From Candidatus Fraserbacteria bacterium (GTDB lineage Bacteria; Bipolaricaulota; Bipolaricaulia; RBG-16-55-9; JAJCYT01): 64,000 bases of DNA. Where the stretch lies: positions 1-64,000 of the forward strand of contig JAJCYT010000017.1 in NCBI GenBank assembly GCA_029262795.1, given 5' to 3'. Position numbers and translations under genes: made by a program. Below are positions 8,844 to 17,171 of this stretch, in pieces. Position 1 is the stretch's first letter. Each line of letters opens with the position of its first letter. Below the pieces are notes generated by a model. It saw nothing but the letters and a program-made list of their open reading frames with translations. It searched no databases and was not told where the DNA came from.

Positions 8844-9911
8844 CTATGGTGCAGGATCAACTTCAATTACGCCACCGCAGAATTTCTGGATACGGTGGTT
8901 GCCTGTGTCAGCAACATAAACATTGCCCTGACTGTCCACGGCCACACCGGAGGGGCTAGAGAACTGCCCATCGCCGCTGCCTTCGCTGCCCCACTTGGTA
9001 AGAAAATTCCCGCTGACATCAAATTTCTGGATGCGATGATTTCCTGTATCGGCAACGTAGATGTTGTCTTTGCTGTCCACGGCCAAGCCGGAAGGGAAAG
9101 AGAATTGCCCATCGCCACTGCCATTGCTGCCCCACTTCGTGAGGAAATCAGCTCTGACAGAAAGATCTTCAGTTTTCGCTGCAAATTTCTGGATGCGGTG
9201 GTTGCCCGTATCTGCAACATAGAAGTTCCAAGTACTATCTACGACGATGTCGCTTGGGAAAGAGAATTGACCATCGCCGCTGCCTTCACTTCCTACTTCT
9301 TTGAGGAAAATGCCGTTCCCCCCAGCCATATCAAACCATTGGAGGCGGTGATTTCCTCCGTCTGAAACAAGTAATGCGACAGAGGGGAATATAAACACCC
9401 CCGCTTGGGGCCCGGATAACTGGCCATCACCATTGCCAAAGGATCCAAATGAATAAACGAATTTATTGTCATGATCATAAAGTTGAATTCGGTTATTTGC
9501 TGTGTCGGCAACAGCAACAAAAGGATAGTTTCTATCTTCGGACACGCCGGAGGGATAAGAGAATTGACCAACGCCGTTGCCATTGCTGCCCCACTGGGCA
9601 ACGTAGACACCGCTGGCATTAAATTTCTGAATACGACTGTTTTCTCGATCCACCACGTAGAGATCGCCCTTATCATCCACACCTACGTCGGCTGGGTCGT
9701 GAAACTGCCCATCGCCGCTGCCCAAACTGCCCCACTTGGCCAGGAATGTGCCTGCTTCGCCGCAAGATGCTGTTGTATTGTTTGTATTTGCCATCTGGAA
9801 AGCGTTTCCAGGCTCTCCAGTAAATGCCGAGCAACCTGAAAGTGCAACAACAATGCCTAGAAAACACAACCCAAAAAAACGGTAACGAATTGTATGGAAG
9901 GACTGCCTCAT
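8844..9911 (-). CDS. NHL-repeat lipoprotein
   Basis: 355 residues. The leader MRQSFHTIRYRFFGLCFLG ends in the lipobox LSGC at about residue 28, so it is predicted to be lipid-anchored. There is no EF-hand module; a short linker containing CGEAGTFLAKWG leads straight into the propeller. Seven NHL blades follow with highly regular units (KWGSNGSGDGQFSFPSGLAV, IYVADTGNHRIQKF), ending KFCGG like the EF-hand paralogues. The ribosome site AAGGGAG lies in a 5' leader (CCTCGAAGGGAGTTAGATC) nearly identical to that of the next gene upstream, which encodes a different C-terminal domain. That identity argues that leader and C-terminal module have been shuffled independently. Confidence 0.9.
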   Translation of the reverse strand: MRQSFHTIRYRFFGLCFLGIVVALSGCSAFTGEPGNAFQMANTNNTTASCGEAGTFLAKWGSLGSGDGQFHDPADVGVDDKGDLYVVDRENSRIQKFNASGVYVAQWGSNGNGVGQFSYPSGVSEDRNYPFVAVADTANNRIQLYDHDNKFVYSFGSFGNGDGQLSGPQAGVFIFPSVALLVSDGGNHRLQWFDMAGGNGIFLKEVGSEGSGDGQFSFPSDIVVDSTWNFYVADTGNHRIQKFAAKTEDLSVRADFLTKWGSNGSGDGQFSFPSGLAVDSKDNIYVADTGNHRIQKFDVSGNFLTKWGSEGSGDGQFSSPSGVAVDSQGNVYVADTGNHRIQKFCGGVIEVDPAP

Positions 9912-9966
9912 GATCTAACTCCCTTCGAGGTTTTAACTTGTTTCTGAATCACCCACATAAATCATT

Positions 9967-10569
9967 TTAAAGGCCAGTGGTGAAACCCGTGGTCTGTCCA
10001 TCCCCTGTGAGGATATCGGTGAATGTGGCACAATTGGCGATTTCACAGGTGTAGATATATCCCCCTGCGACACCTCTTAAGAACAGATGAGTGTCGGTCA
10101 CGGTTAGGTACCAGTTTGTTAAGCCATTCACCAGGCCCATATCAAACCCTGCCATGGTAGCCAGATCATTGATTGTATTAGCACAATCGCTGATGTCGCA
10201 GCGTTGAACTTTGGATGGGGTAACAGTTGGCGATGTGTGTATCCAGTACAGATGGGTGTCAGTTGAAGTGAGTTCGGTCAACCAATATGTCTGATTCAAA
10301 ATCGCTTCATGTTTGAGGGTGGATGTGCAATTATCAATGTGGCAAGAATTGATTTTGGCGACAGCCTTATCTGTGTCTGATTGAACCCAATATAATTTGG
10401 TAGGCGTCGCGGCTGCACCGTCTGCTTCAGTCAACTGTGCAGGAGAAGCATTCTGCGAAACCTCGTTGATAGACGTCAAAGATTCTGAACAACCTGCGAC
10501 CACAATGGTCACACCTATTAAGATAAAACCAAGAAAGCGATAACGAAATGCCTGAAAGGACTGCCTCAT
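9967..10569 (-). CDS. Lipoprotein with C-x4-C repeats
   Basis: 200 residues with leader MRQSFQAFRYRFLGFILIG and lipobox VAGC at about residue 27. The mature part has three units in which a LYW or LFL strand is followed by a Cys pair: INSCHIDNCTSTLKH, VQRCDISDCANTINDL and IYTCEIANCATFTDIL. The strand preceding each pair (TDTHLYWIHT, VTDTHLFLRG) resembles a blade edge, so a small beta-propeller or beta-solenoid is possible. No known family is recognised. It sits in the array between the NHL lipoprotein and another C-x4-C lipoprotein and shares their 5' leader CTCGAAGGGAGTTAGATC. Confidence 0.82.
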   Translation of the reverse strand: MRQSFQAFRYRFLGFILIGVTIVVAGCSESLTSINEVSQNASPAQLTEADGAAATPTKLYWVQSDTDKAVAKINSCHIDNCTSTLKHEAILNQTYWLTELTSTDTHLYWIHTSPTVTPSKVQRCDISDCANTINDLATMAGFDMGLVNGLTNWYLTVTDTHLFLRGVAGGYIYTCEIANCATFTDILTGDGQTTGFTTGL

Positions 10570-10672
10570 GATCTAACTCCCTTCGAGATTTTGTTTGCTG
10601 AACGCAAGAGGCTTGACCCTGATGGGTTCAGGTGGAACGATATTGGATTCATCAAACCCAAATTAAGTTGAT

Positions 10673-11374
10673 TCAGTTAGTGAATGTTTCTGCACAATTG
10701 TCGATCTCACAAATTGTTCTGGTTTTGGTCAGTGTGTATTTGTGCGAATCATCAGGATTGGTTTCAAAGCGCCAGAACTGTTGTTCCATCATCAAATGGG
10801 TGCCAGTGACTGTCAATTCAATGTTGGATGAGATGCCATTATCTTTCATATAAGAGCAAGAGACACAATCTGGTGGCGGTGCGACACCTATATCCATGTT
10901 GTGAAACAGGCTAAGGCTTCCCATTTGGAGTACATCGGCAAGGGTGCCAGCACAATCTGCGATCTGGCACGATTGGATTTTTGCGTAAGCAGGCTCCCCA
11001 CCAAAAACAAGGTCCGATGAAGCGTTCTGCGCTTCGGATTTCAGATCTGCGCTTATCCAATACAAATGGGTAGCTGTACGTGTAAGGGCCAGGGAAATAT
11101 AAGGATCTTTCAGATCTACCACATCCGAAGTGGTGGCGTTGCAGTTGGCAATATCGCAGCTTTTAATCTTGTGCTTGTCTGAAAAATAGAAAAGTTCTGG
11201 GCCGCCAGCAGCGCCATCTCCCTGCTCCATGCCAATCGATGAATCTGTACGCGTGCCGCTTTCAACCATTGAAACAGGTGCGAATGAATCTGAACAACCT
11301 GCGATGATGATAAAAATACTTAAACAACACAATCCTAAAAAACTGAAACGAAACGTCTGAAAGGCCTGCCTCAT
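10673..11374 (-). CDS. Lipoprotein with C-x4-C repeats
   Basis: 233 residues with leader MRQAFQTFRFSFLGLCCLS and lipobox IAGC at about residue 27. The mature protein has a short linker (MEQGDGAAGGPELFYFSDKH) and three C-x4-C units: IKSCDIANCNATTSDV, IQSCQIADCAGTLADV and TICEIDNCAETFTN. Between units two and three there is a CVSCS element, giving two further Cys. It is the 5'-most gene of the leftward array and probably the first of a unit running to the terminator at 6551-6594. A likely promoter lies about 195 bp upstream at 11567. Function unknown; surface exposure is inferred from the lipobox. Confidence 0.82.
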   Translation of the reverse strand: MRQAFQTFRFSFLGLCCLSIFIIIAGCSDSFAPVSMVESGTRTDSSIGMEQGDGAAGGPELFYFSDKHKIKSCDIANCNATTSDVVDLKDPYISLALTRTATHLYWISADLKSEAQNASSDLVFGGEPAYAKIQSCQIADCAGTLADVLQMGSLSLFHNMDIGVAPPPDCVSCSYMKDNGISSNIELTVTGTHLMMEQQFWRFETNPDDSHKYTLTKTRTICEIDNCAETFTN

Positions 11375-11814
11375 GATGTGAACCCCTTCGAGATTAAATC
11401 ATTTTTTTGAATCATTTTGGTGATGTCTGAAGTTATTCAAAGGACCAATAAAATATTTAATGGTTTGGGAAAAACCCTCCCTAAAAAGTCATTGGGCTAC
11501 TGGGAGGCTCAAGAGGACTACTGATGATATCGTGAACCGAATGCAATGGTCACTTTAATTTTAAGCAGTATAGCACAACCACACATCAAAGAACAACCAA
11601 TCATTTGAAGTGCCTGTTAAGAACCTCACAAATAAACTTCAGATGAAACACCCGTTAATTCATTTTTAAAAAATTATACCGCATTTGAACATCACAAAAA
11701 AGAGATGTAGAGGACAAAATCTTGACTGTGGGTTTTGATTTTTTCTGGCAATGAATGATGAAAATGTATTATGCTTGTTCAACGGAAAGACAACCTGCCT
11801 GAGGAGGATGGTTC
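11375..11814. other. Intergenic region between divergent units
   Basis: 440 bp between the leftward paralogue array and the rightward metalloprotease. On the minus strand it holds the candidate array promoter (11567-11597). There is a weak CCTCCC/GGGAGG inverted repeat at 11476-11507 and a GAGGAGGATG ribosome site just before 11815. I see no coding potential and no clear promoter for the rightward unit; TTGACT at 11722 has no convincing -10 partner. Confidence 0.5.
11567..11597 (-). promoter_or_regulatory. Putative promoter of the paralogue array
   Basis: On the minus strand, TATACT at 11567-11572 is preceded at 18 bp by TTGTTC. The surrounding GTTGTGCTATACTGCTTAAA matches the box at 3736-3764 in about 17 of 20 positions. 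It lies some 195 bp upstream of the first array gene. Confidence 0.42.
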
Positions 11815-14124
11815 ATGACGTTTCACACCAAATCACTGTTATCATCATTTACTGGTATTACAATTCTTGTTTTGATTGTCGCTTTGACGCTGATATTCAA
11901 TACAGATCAACAACCAATCATCGCACAGGACAATCCTGTGGGGCCAGTCTATGTCATCTCTGGTGATGGCATCATCGAAGAGCCTGCCAATTTTTTCGAT
12001 CTGGAAGGCCGTACCATTCGCTACACGCCTGAAGGGGATGGGTATCGGGTTGAAAACGTGCCATTCAGTTTTTCGGATCAACAGCGAACTCGATTGAACG
12101 ACAGCGGCGCAGAGTTTTTTGGCGCGATTACCAGTTGGTCCAGACCGTTGCCATTTTCTTTCCCATTCGCAGGTCAAACCTGGGATCGTGTGTTTGTCAA
12201 TTTAAATGGCAATCTCACCTTTGAAACCTCCGAAGCCGCCTCCTGGTCTGCGCGTGATCCGTGGGCGGGTGGCACAATGAACCTTGTTTCCAATGCCATC
12301 ACAGGACGTGCAATGCAAGGTGAGGAGTTCATGATTGCCGGATTGTGGGGGCTGTATGAACACGATTCTGCCGACATTTTTGTGAGCAGTTCGGGGCCGG
12401 AGTTTGTGGTCACCTGGAATCTGACGCGAGACGTTGACTTCAATGTGTTGTACGAGCCATTGGGCCGCAACGAGTTTCAGATTCGGCTTCAACCTTCCGG
12501 TGTGATTGAACTTTCCTATCGCGAAGTGGCAGAGCGTGATGGTTTGGCTGGGTTGATCACCGGCCAGGCACCACAAGGCGAACTGGTCGATACCGTCACA
12601 GACCGACGTGGCGATTCCCCCGAAGCCGTGGCCGATATCACCCAAGTGGATGTGTACGATGCCGGCGACGTGGTGCGTTTTGTGTTTACCATTGCAACCA
12701 CCGTGCCGACGCGTATTGACACGGGGCGTATGTGGTATCGCGTGTTTATCCAGAACAACAACCGCGAGTGTGAGTTCAACCTGGGGGTGTTCCAGGATGG
12801 CTTTTCGCCAGGCAGTTCCTGCGGAGAGTCCGGCGCGTCTGCACAAGGAAATCAGGTGACGTTGAATGTGCCAAAAGCGGTGTTGGACAATCCTTCACAA
12901 ATTCGTTGGAGCGCTGATGTGGGCTGGTGGGATTTCCCACGTCAGGGCGACTTTATAGGCGACGAGGTGGGATCATCCAATGCTCATACGACAAATTTGC
13001 TTGCGTTTGAACCAGCCGATCTGGATTTGTCTGAGGCGTCTGGTCCTCAAACGCAACTGCTGGAAGTGTTCCATTATCCAGTGGTGCCCAAGCAGATTCA
13101 GGAGATGATGACCCTGGTGTTTGCCAGGGCACCAGACACTGAAATGGCCATGGTGTTGACGGACTTTCGTATGGACGATCTGTACGGCCATGGCGGCAGC
13201 ACGGGCGGTGTGAACATTCCACTTCAAGGCGCTGGCGAGGGACTCACAGAGCCATTGGAAGGCGAACAGTTTGGTTCCAATCGATTGCAAGTGGCAGCTC
13301 AACCTGTGTTTGTGGGGCAGCAACGATTTGATGAAGTGATTCAAGATGGCAACCAAACCTTCATCCATCACGCCGGTGCAGTGGGCTGGATGGCGCACGA
13401 GTTGGGCCATCGTTGGGGTGTCAGTTTAAGGTTCAGGCATCCCAACACAGGTGAGGAAGTTGCGTTATCCGATATGTATTGTAACTGTCATTGGGCTGAA
13501 GCGCTTGACACGGCTTCCATGATTCGTGTGGGCGATCACTACATTGAAGGTGGTTATGCAACTGAGAACTCGCCGATGGGGGGCTTCGAGTGGCGTTCAC
13601 TGGGTGGCGATCGCTATAGTCAAGAATTTCCACCTTATCTGACACCGTACGGTTTTTCTGCACTGGACCTCTATGCGATGGGTCTGATTCCCGCCTCCGA
13701 TGTGCCGGACACATTTATGTTGGAAAATTTGGAACATCAAAGTGGCGATGTCTGGACCGGAGATCGGTTAGACATTTCGATCGATGACATCATGGCCGCC
13801 GAAGGCTCAAGGATTCCCAATTTTGAAAATGCTCAGAAAGAATTTGAACTGACGTTGTACGTGGTCTACGACCCCGCCCAAGGCTCGCAGCCTGAGATGA
13901 TTCAACGCGCCATGCGTATTGCAGGTGAACTCAAAGACTACTTCGAGCGGGCCACAGGCAATCGCATGTCGATCACCCTCGGCGGCGATGTGACAGACCC
14001 GACCCAAGTGTCCACGGCTTCAGGAAATCCATCTGCGGGTGGAGACTCCGACGGTGACGGTGTGCCGGATGAAGATGATCTTTGCCCCACGTTCGCAGGA
14101 TCTCCTGCGGCAGATGGATGTTAA
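11815..14124 (+). CDS. Secreted zinc metalloprotease-like protein with thrombospondin-type-3 tail
   Basis: 769 residues. A single N-terminal hydrophobic segment (about residues 10-30) ends near IIAQDN and looks like a signal peptide or anchor. Residues 60-280 are beta-rich (FPFAGQTWDRVFVNLNGNLT), resembling the lectin-like regions found in large secreted proteins. A zinc-binding HELGH motif lies at residues 528-532 (AVGWMAHELGHRWG), inside a segment with two close Cys (MYCNCHW). The C-terminus has a calcium-binding thrombospondin-type-3 motif (DSDGDGVPDEDDLCP) and ends in Cys. The start follows GAGGAGG. The next gene begins 13 bp downstream. The protease class is inferred from HExxH only; I recognise no specific peptidase family. 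Confidence 0.8.
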   Translation: MTFHTKSLLSSFTGITILVLIVALTLIFNTDQQPIIAQDNPVGPVYVISGDGIIEEPANFFDLEGRTIRYTPEGDGYRVENVPFSFSDQQRTRLNDSGAEFFGAITSWSRPLPFSFPFAGQTWDRVFVNLNGNLTFETSEAASWSARDPWAGGTMNLVSNAITGRAMQGEEFMIAGLWGLYEHDSADIFVSSSGPEFVVTWNLTRDVDFNVLYEPLGRNEFQIRLQPSGVIELSYREVAERDGLAGLITGQAPQGELVDTVTDRRGDSPEAVADITQVDVYDAGDVVRFVFTIATTVPTRIDTGRMWYRVFIQNNNRECEFNLGVFQDGFSPGSSCGESGASAQGNQVTLNVPKAVLDNPSQIRWSADVGWWDFPRQGDFIGDEVGSSNAHTTNLLAFEPADLDLSEASGPQTQLLEVFHYPVVPKQIQEMMTLVFARAPDTEMAMVLTDFRMDDLYGHGGSTGGVNIPLQGAGEGLTEPLEGEQFGSNRLQVAAQPVFVGQQRFDEVIQDGNQTFIHHAGAVGWMAHELGHRWGVSLRFRHPNTGEEVALSDMYCNCHWAEALDTASMIRVGDHYIEGGYATENSPMGGFEWRSLGGDRYSQEFPPYLTPYGFSALDLYAMGLIPASDVPDTFMLENLEHQSGDVWTGDRLDISIDDIMAAEGSRIPNFENAQKEFELTLYVVYDPAQGSQPEMIQRAMRIAGELKDYFERATGNRMSITLGGDVTDPTQVSTASGNPSAGGDSDGDGVPDEDDLCPTFAGSPAADGC

Positions 14125-14137
14125 CTAAGGAGGCTCA

Positions 14138-15097
14138 ATGATTTCGTTCCAATCAAAGAAATTCTATGTTTTCGTTAAGTTCTTATTGATCTTTGTGGTG
14201 GGTGTGTTTTTAAACAGCGCTCCGTTGGCCGATGCACAGACCGATGATTCCACTGTGTTTGTGGTTCAGGTGAGCAGAAATGTGGTGTCTAGGCTGGATT
14301 TATCCATTCTTGCCACGTTCCCTGTTTTTGAACCGGATGATGAGGAATTTATCTATGGCCTCGGTTGCAGTGAAGAAGGCAAGCTCTATGCGTCCGTGAA
14401 AAATTTTGAATCCAATGCTGCTTCAATTATTGAGTTTGATCAATCAGGACAGAACCAACGGGTCATTTTTGAGTCTGATGATATTTTTCCAATTGCTTTA
14501 AGTGTTGACCCGCAAGGCAATGTCTGGTTCATTGATTCTCAAAATAATTTTGAATTGAGACGAATATGGCGCATCAACCCCAATGAGGAATCACCCGAAG
14601 CAGAGATCATAGTGCAAGCTGCTGCCTTTGACAGCAGGGTTGATGTCAGGAACATTACTTCAGACACCATGATCATTAAATCTGGGCCTTTTGCAGGCGA
14701 TCTTCTGGTCACGCTTGATAGAGCAAAAACGGTTCTGAGGCTCAGTGCGCCCGGATTTTCTCAGATCAATTCATTTATTCAAGGCGATTTTGATTTTGGA
14801 GAGGGCCAACCCACAAGCATGACCCAAACGGATGATGGCCGAATTTTTGTTTCAGGGTTTACAGACAACGAAGTTCATGTGTTCACTAACGAAGGGGTTC
14901 CCATCCCAGATGACCAAGGGGTCTACAAAGTCATCGATTCAGCAAACCGCATAGAAATTGACAAAAATGGGATTCTTTACATCAATTCCAGAACATTCGA
15001 GCGAGCAATCGGTGGTCTGATCAGAATCTTCCCAAATGGCTCACGAGAATCCCTCGGCATCGCCGATGCATTTGAAGTGACCATTTGTGAATCTTAA
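14138..15097 (+). CDS. Secreted beta-propeller-like protein
   Basis: 319 residues with an N-terminal signal peptide ending near LADAQT. The rest is beta-rich with blade-like phrases (LYASVKNFESNAASIIEFDQ, VDPQGNVWFIDSQ, QTDDGRIFVSGFTDNEVHVF, IDKNGILYINSRT). These fit an SMP-30/NHL-like six-bladed propeller, although the sequence repeats are weak. AGGAGG lies 5 bp before the ATG, and the gene starts 13 bp after the metalloprotease stop, so the two are almost certainly one operon. A perfect hairpin follows the stop. The partner relationship with the protease is inference. Confidence 0.78.
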   Translation: MISFQSKKFYVFVKFLLIFVVGVFLNSAPLADAQTDDSTVFVVQVSRNVVSRLDLSILATFPVFEPDDEEFIYGLGCSEEGKLYASVKNFESNAASIIEFDQSGQNQRVIFESDDIFPIALSVDPQGNVWFIDSQNNFELRRIWRINPNEESPEAEIIVQAAAFDSRVDVRNITSDTMIIKSGPFAGDLLVTLDRAKTVLRLSAPGFSQINSFIQGDFDFGEGQPTSMTQTDDGRIFVSGFTDNEVHVFTNEGVPIPDDQGVYKVIDSANRIEIDKNGILYINSRTFERAIGGLIRIFPNGSRESLGIADAFEVTICES

Positions 15098-15107
15098 ATC
15101 AAAATTA

Positions 15108-15144
15108 GCCTTACATCACAACTGTTAAAGTTGTGATGTAAGGC
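15108..15144. terminator. Bidirectional rho-independent terminator
   Basis: GCCTTACATCACAACT (15108-15123) pairs perfectly with AGTTGTGATGTAAGGC (15129-15144) across a five-base loop. It lies between convergent genes ending at 15097 (plus) and 15180 (minus), with AT-rich flanks on both sides. Confidence 0.85.
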
Positions 15145-15179
15145 CATTATTATTATCTATAAAAACAAAACGTGTGTTC

Positions 15180-16256
15180 TTACGGGATGCCCACAATGGG
15201 GCCAAAGACCACATTCGACCCGGCAGGGAAACTACAGTGACTCAAGCCAACACTTGTAGCATCGGTCACTGCCAACCCACTGATATCTACATCAATGTTG
15301 GTGCTGCCCGTTGTGATAGCAAATGATGCGCTGTCAAAAACGTTGATTGGACCTGCAGGAGAAATTCCGAACCTGGTGAATTCCAACACACAATCCGTAA
15401 TGGGGCCGCCCGTTACAGAAACAATGGGCAGCCGAATTGTGTTAAAAACGGTGAAATCAACAGGAAATACAGAAATAGGAGATCCCCAATAAATAATCGA
15501 TGGATTCAGGGCATCGTTCACGGCTGTATCCTGCAAATCGCAGGAGCCACCAGACACACCAATCGTCAGTGAATTATCCGTATTGTCCACCGTGACTTCC
15601 ACATCCCCTGTACCCGTGTTCAAAGCCCACCATGATGGTATCCGAAGTGATACATTGGTGACCGGTGAAACGATGTTCAAGAGCTCACTTGTATTTCTTG
15701 TACAAGAATTTGTGTGAGATGAAGCAACTGAGAATGGGTCAATACACGTATCTACCAGGCAATCGGGCAGTGTAAACCCTGGTGGAGGTGGAGAGCTTGA
15801 TGCACCTATATTAATTTCAATACTAGCTGTACTGCTTTGTCCGTCAGAGTTGGTGCATGTGACTGTAATGGTGTACGATCCGGCTGTGGTATAGGCATAG
15901 TTCACCAAAGGCGTCCCGGTGAGGATCGTCCCATCTCCCATATCCCATACACAAGTGGCATCAGAGTGACTCAGTGGTTGTGGTTCATTGTTGAAGGTAT
16001 TGATTGCATTACCCGGCAGGAAATTGTGAGGAACGGAAAAGGTGAGTGGCTGTCCCACTAATCCAGCGATACCGGTTCCTGACCCGCCCGAAACAGAAAT
16101 TTGCGAGCCTTCACCACCGCCACCCAAAAACATTGCCAAGAGCAATAATAAAGCAGTGATTTGCTCTGAACTTGTACACGAAGTGATTGTAGAAATAATG
16201 CCTGCACAAAAAACACCAACCCCACTGTATCGGACTGCCTTCCCTAAGCGCTTCAT
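15180..16256 (-). CDS. PKD-domain secreted protein, possible lipoprotein
   Basis: 358 residues. The N-terminus is hydrophobic (VGVFCAGIISTITSC), and ITSC at about residue 27 could be a lipobox. A second hydrophobic, glycine-rich stretch (ALLLLLAMFLGGGGEG) follows closely. Residues about 70-155 form a PKD domain with its hallmark WDMGDGT and YTTAGSYTITVTC. The rest is beta-rich with scattered Cys (CLVDTCIDPF) and no recognised domain. PKD folds commonly mediate extracellular protein or polysaccharide contacts. The ATG follows TTAAGGAG. It is convergent with the protease/propeller operon. Confidence 0.8.
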   Translation of the reverse strand: MKRLGKAVRYSGVGVFCAGIISTITSCTSSEQITALLLLLAMFLGGGGEGSQISVSGGSGTGIAGLVGQPLTFSVPHNFLPGNAINTFNNEPQPLSHSDATCVWDMGDGTILTGTPLVNYAYTTAGSYTITVTCTNSDGQSSTASIEINIGASSSPPPPGFTLPDCLVDTCIDPFSVASSHTNSCTRNTSELLNIVSPVTNVSLRIPSWWALNTGTGDVEVTVDNTDNSLTIGVSGGSCDLQDTAVNDALNPSIIYWGSPISVFPVDFTVFNTIRLPIVSVTGGPITDCVLEFTRFGISPAGPINVFDSASFAITTGSTNIDVDISGLAVTDATSVGLSHCSFPAGSNVVFGPIVGIP

Positions 16257-16497
16257 TAAACAACTCCTTAACCAAAAATGAAAAAATTTTGATAAAAGTA
16301 TATCACGAATTATACTGAAAAGTCAATTCAGTAGGAGGATATTCCATTTTTAAAAACCTCAAAAACATATTTTTCTTGTCTGAAATAATATCCTAATAAT
16401 GGTTTTCTTTCAAAATTCATCCAAAAGTTATTGACTCATGCAAAACCCTCTGATTTAATGAAGGGGTGTTAGGGATGGCCCCAAGGAGATATTTGTT

Positions 16498-17163
16498 TTG
16501 CAAATTGAGTTGGTGTTGTTGTGGGGGTTGGTGATTGCCCTCAACCTCAGTGCGTTGGCCCATGTGCTGGTGCGGCGCACGTATAACCGTTATACCAATT
16601 ATAGAGCGCACTCTGGCGTGTGTGCCGATCAACTGGCGCGGATGTTGTTGCAGCGCAAAGGCTTGTATCAGGTCACGGTTCAGCCCACCGAAAAACTTTT
16701 AGACGATCGCTACGACCCTCACGCCAACGTGCTTTACATCTCGAACCCGATGGCAGGGTCGGTGGCTTCCCTGGCTGTAACCGCGCATGAGGTGGGCCAT
16801 GCACTGCAGCATGCCGAAAATTTCTGGGCGCTTGAAGTGCGTCAGGTGGTGCAGCCTGCGGGCTATCTGGGCGCAAGCATTGCACTAATTGGCATGTTTG
16901 CAGGTTGGTTTCTTACCATCCCGGCCTTAATGATTGGCTTTGGTATTACCTATCTTTTAACTGTAGGGCTCATGTTTTTCACCCTGCCTGTCGAACTTGA
17001 TGCAAACCGCCGCGCGCTGGAATTTCTCAACGACGAACACTGTCTCACCCCCGAAGAACTCAAAGGGGCCAAGCGGGTTTTACGCGCTGCGGTGTTCACC
17101 TACGTGGGGGCCGCACTCAGCCCCACCCTGCACGGCATCCTCATGCTCTGGTCAAGACGTTGA
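16498..17163 (+). CDS. YugP-family neutral zinc metallopeptidase, membrane-bound
   Basis: 221 residues, close to the usual length of the family. It starts at a TTG placed 9 bp after AAGGAG; no ATG is near. An N-terminal membrane segment (LVLLWGLVIALNLSALAHV) is followed by a soluble region carrying the zinc motif HEVGH (VTAHEVGHALQHAE, about residues 98-104). Two more membrane segments follow around residues 125-170 and one at the C-terminus. PVELDANRRALEFL supplies the downstream acidic residue expected in this family. It probably acts as a membrane-embedded protease with a cytoplasmic or periplasmic active site. It stands alone between two minus-strand genes. Confidence 0.88.
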   Translation: MQIELVLLWGLVIALNLSALAHVLVRRTYNRYTNYRAHSGVCADQLARMLLQRKGLYQVTVQPTEKLLDDRYDPHANVLYISNPMAGSVASLAVTAHEVGHALQHAENFWALEVRQVVQPAGYLGASIALIGMFAGWFLTIPALMIGFGITYLLTVGLMFFTLPVELDANRRALEFLNDEHCLTPEELKGAKRVLRAAVFTYVGAALSPTLHGILMLWSRR

Positions 17164-17171
17164 TGTCCGCT

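Noticed and set aside
1162..11374. True cellulosomal dockerins
   Set aside because: Only one EF-hand loop is canonical, the second half is degenerate and no cohesin or glycoside hydrolase is nearby; the term dockerin-like is kept.
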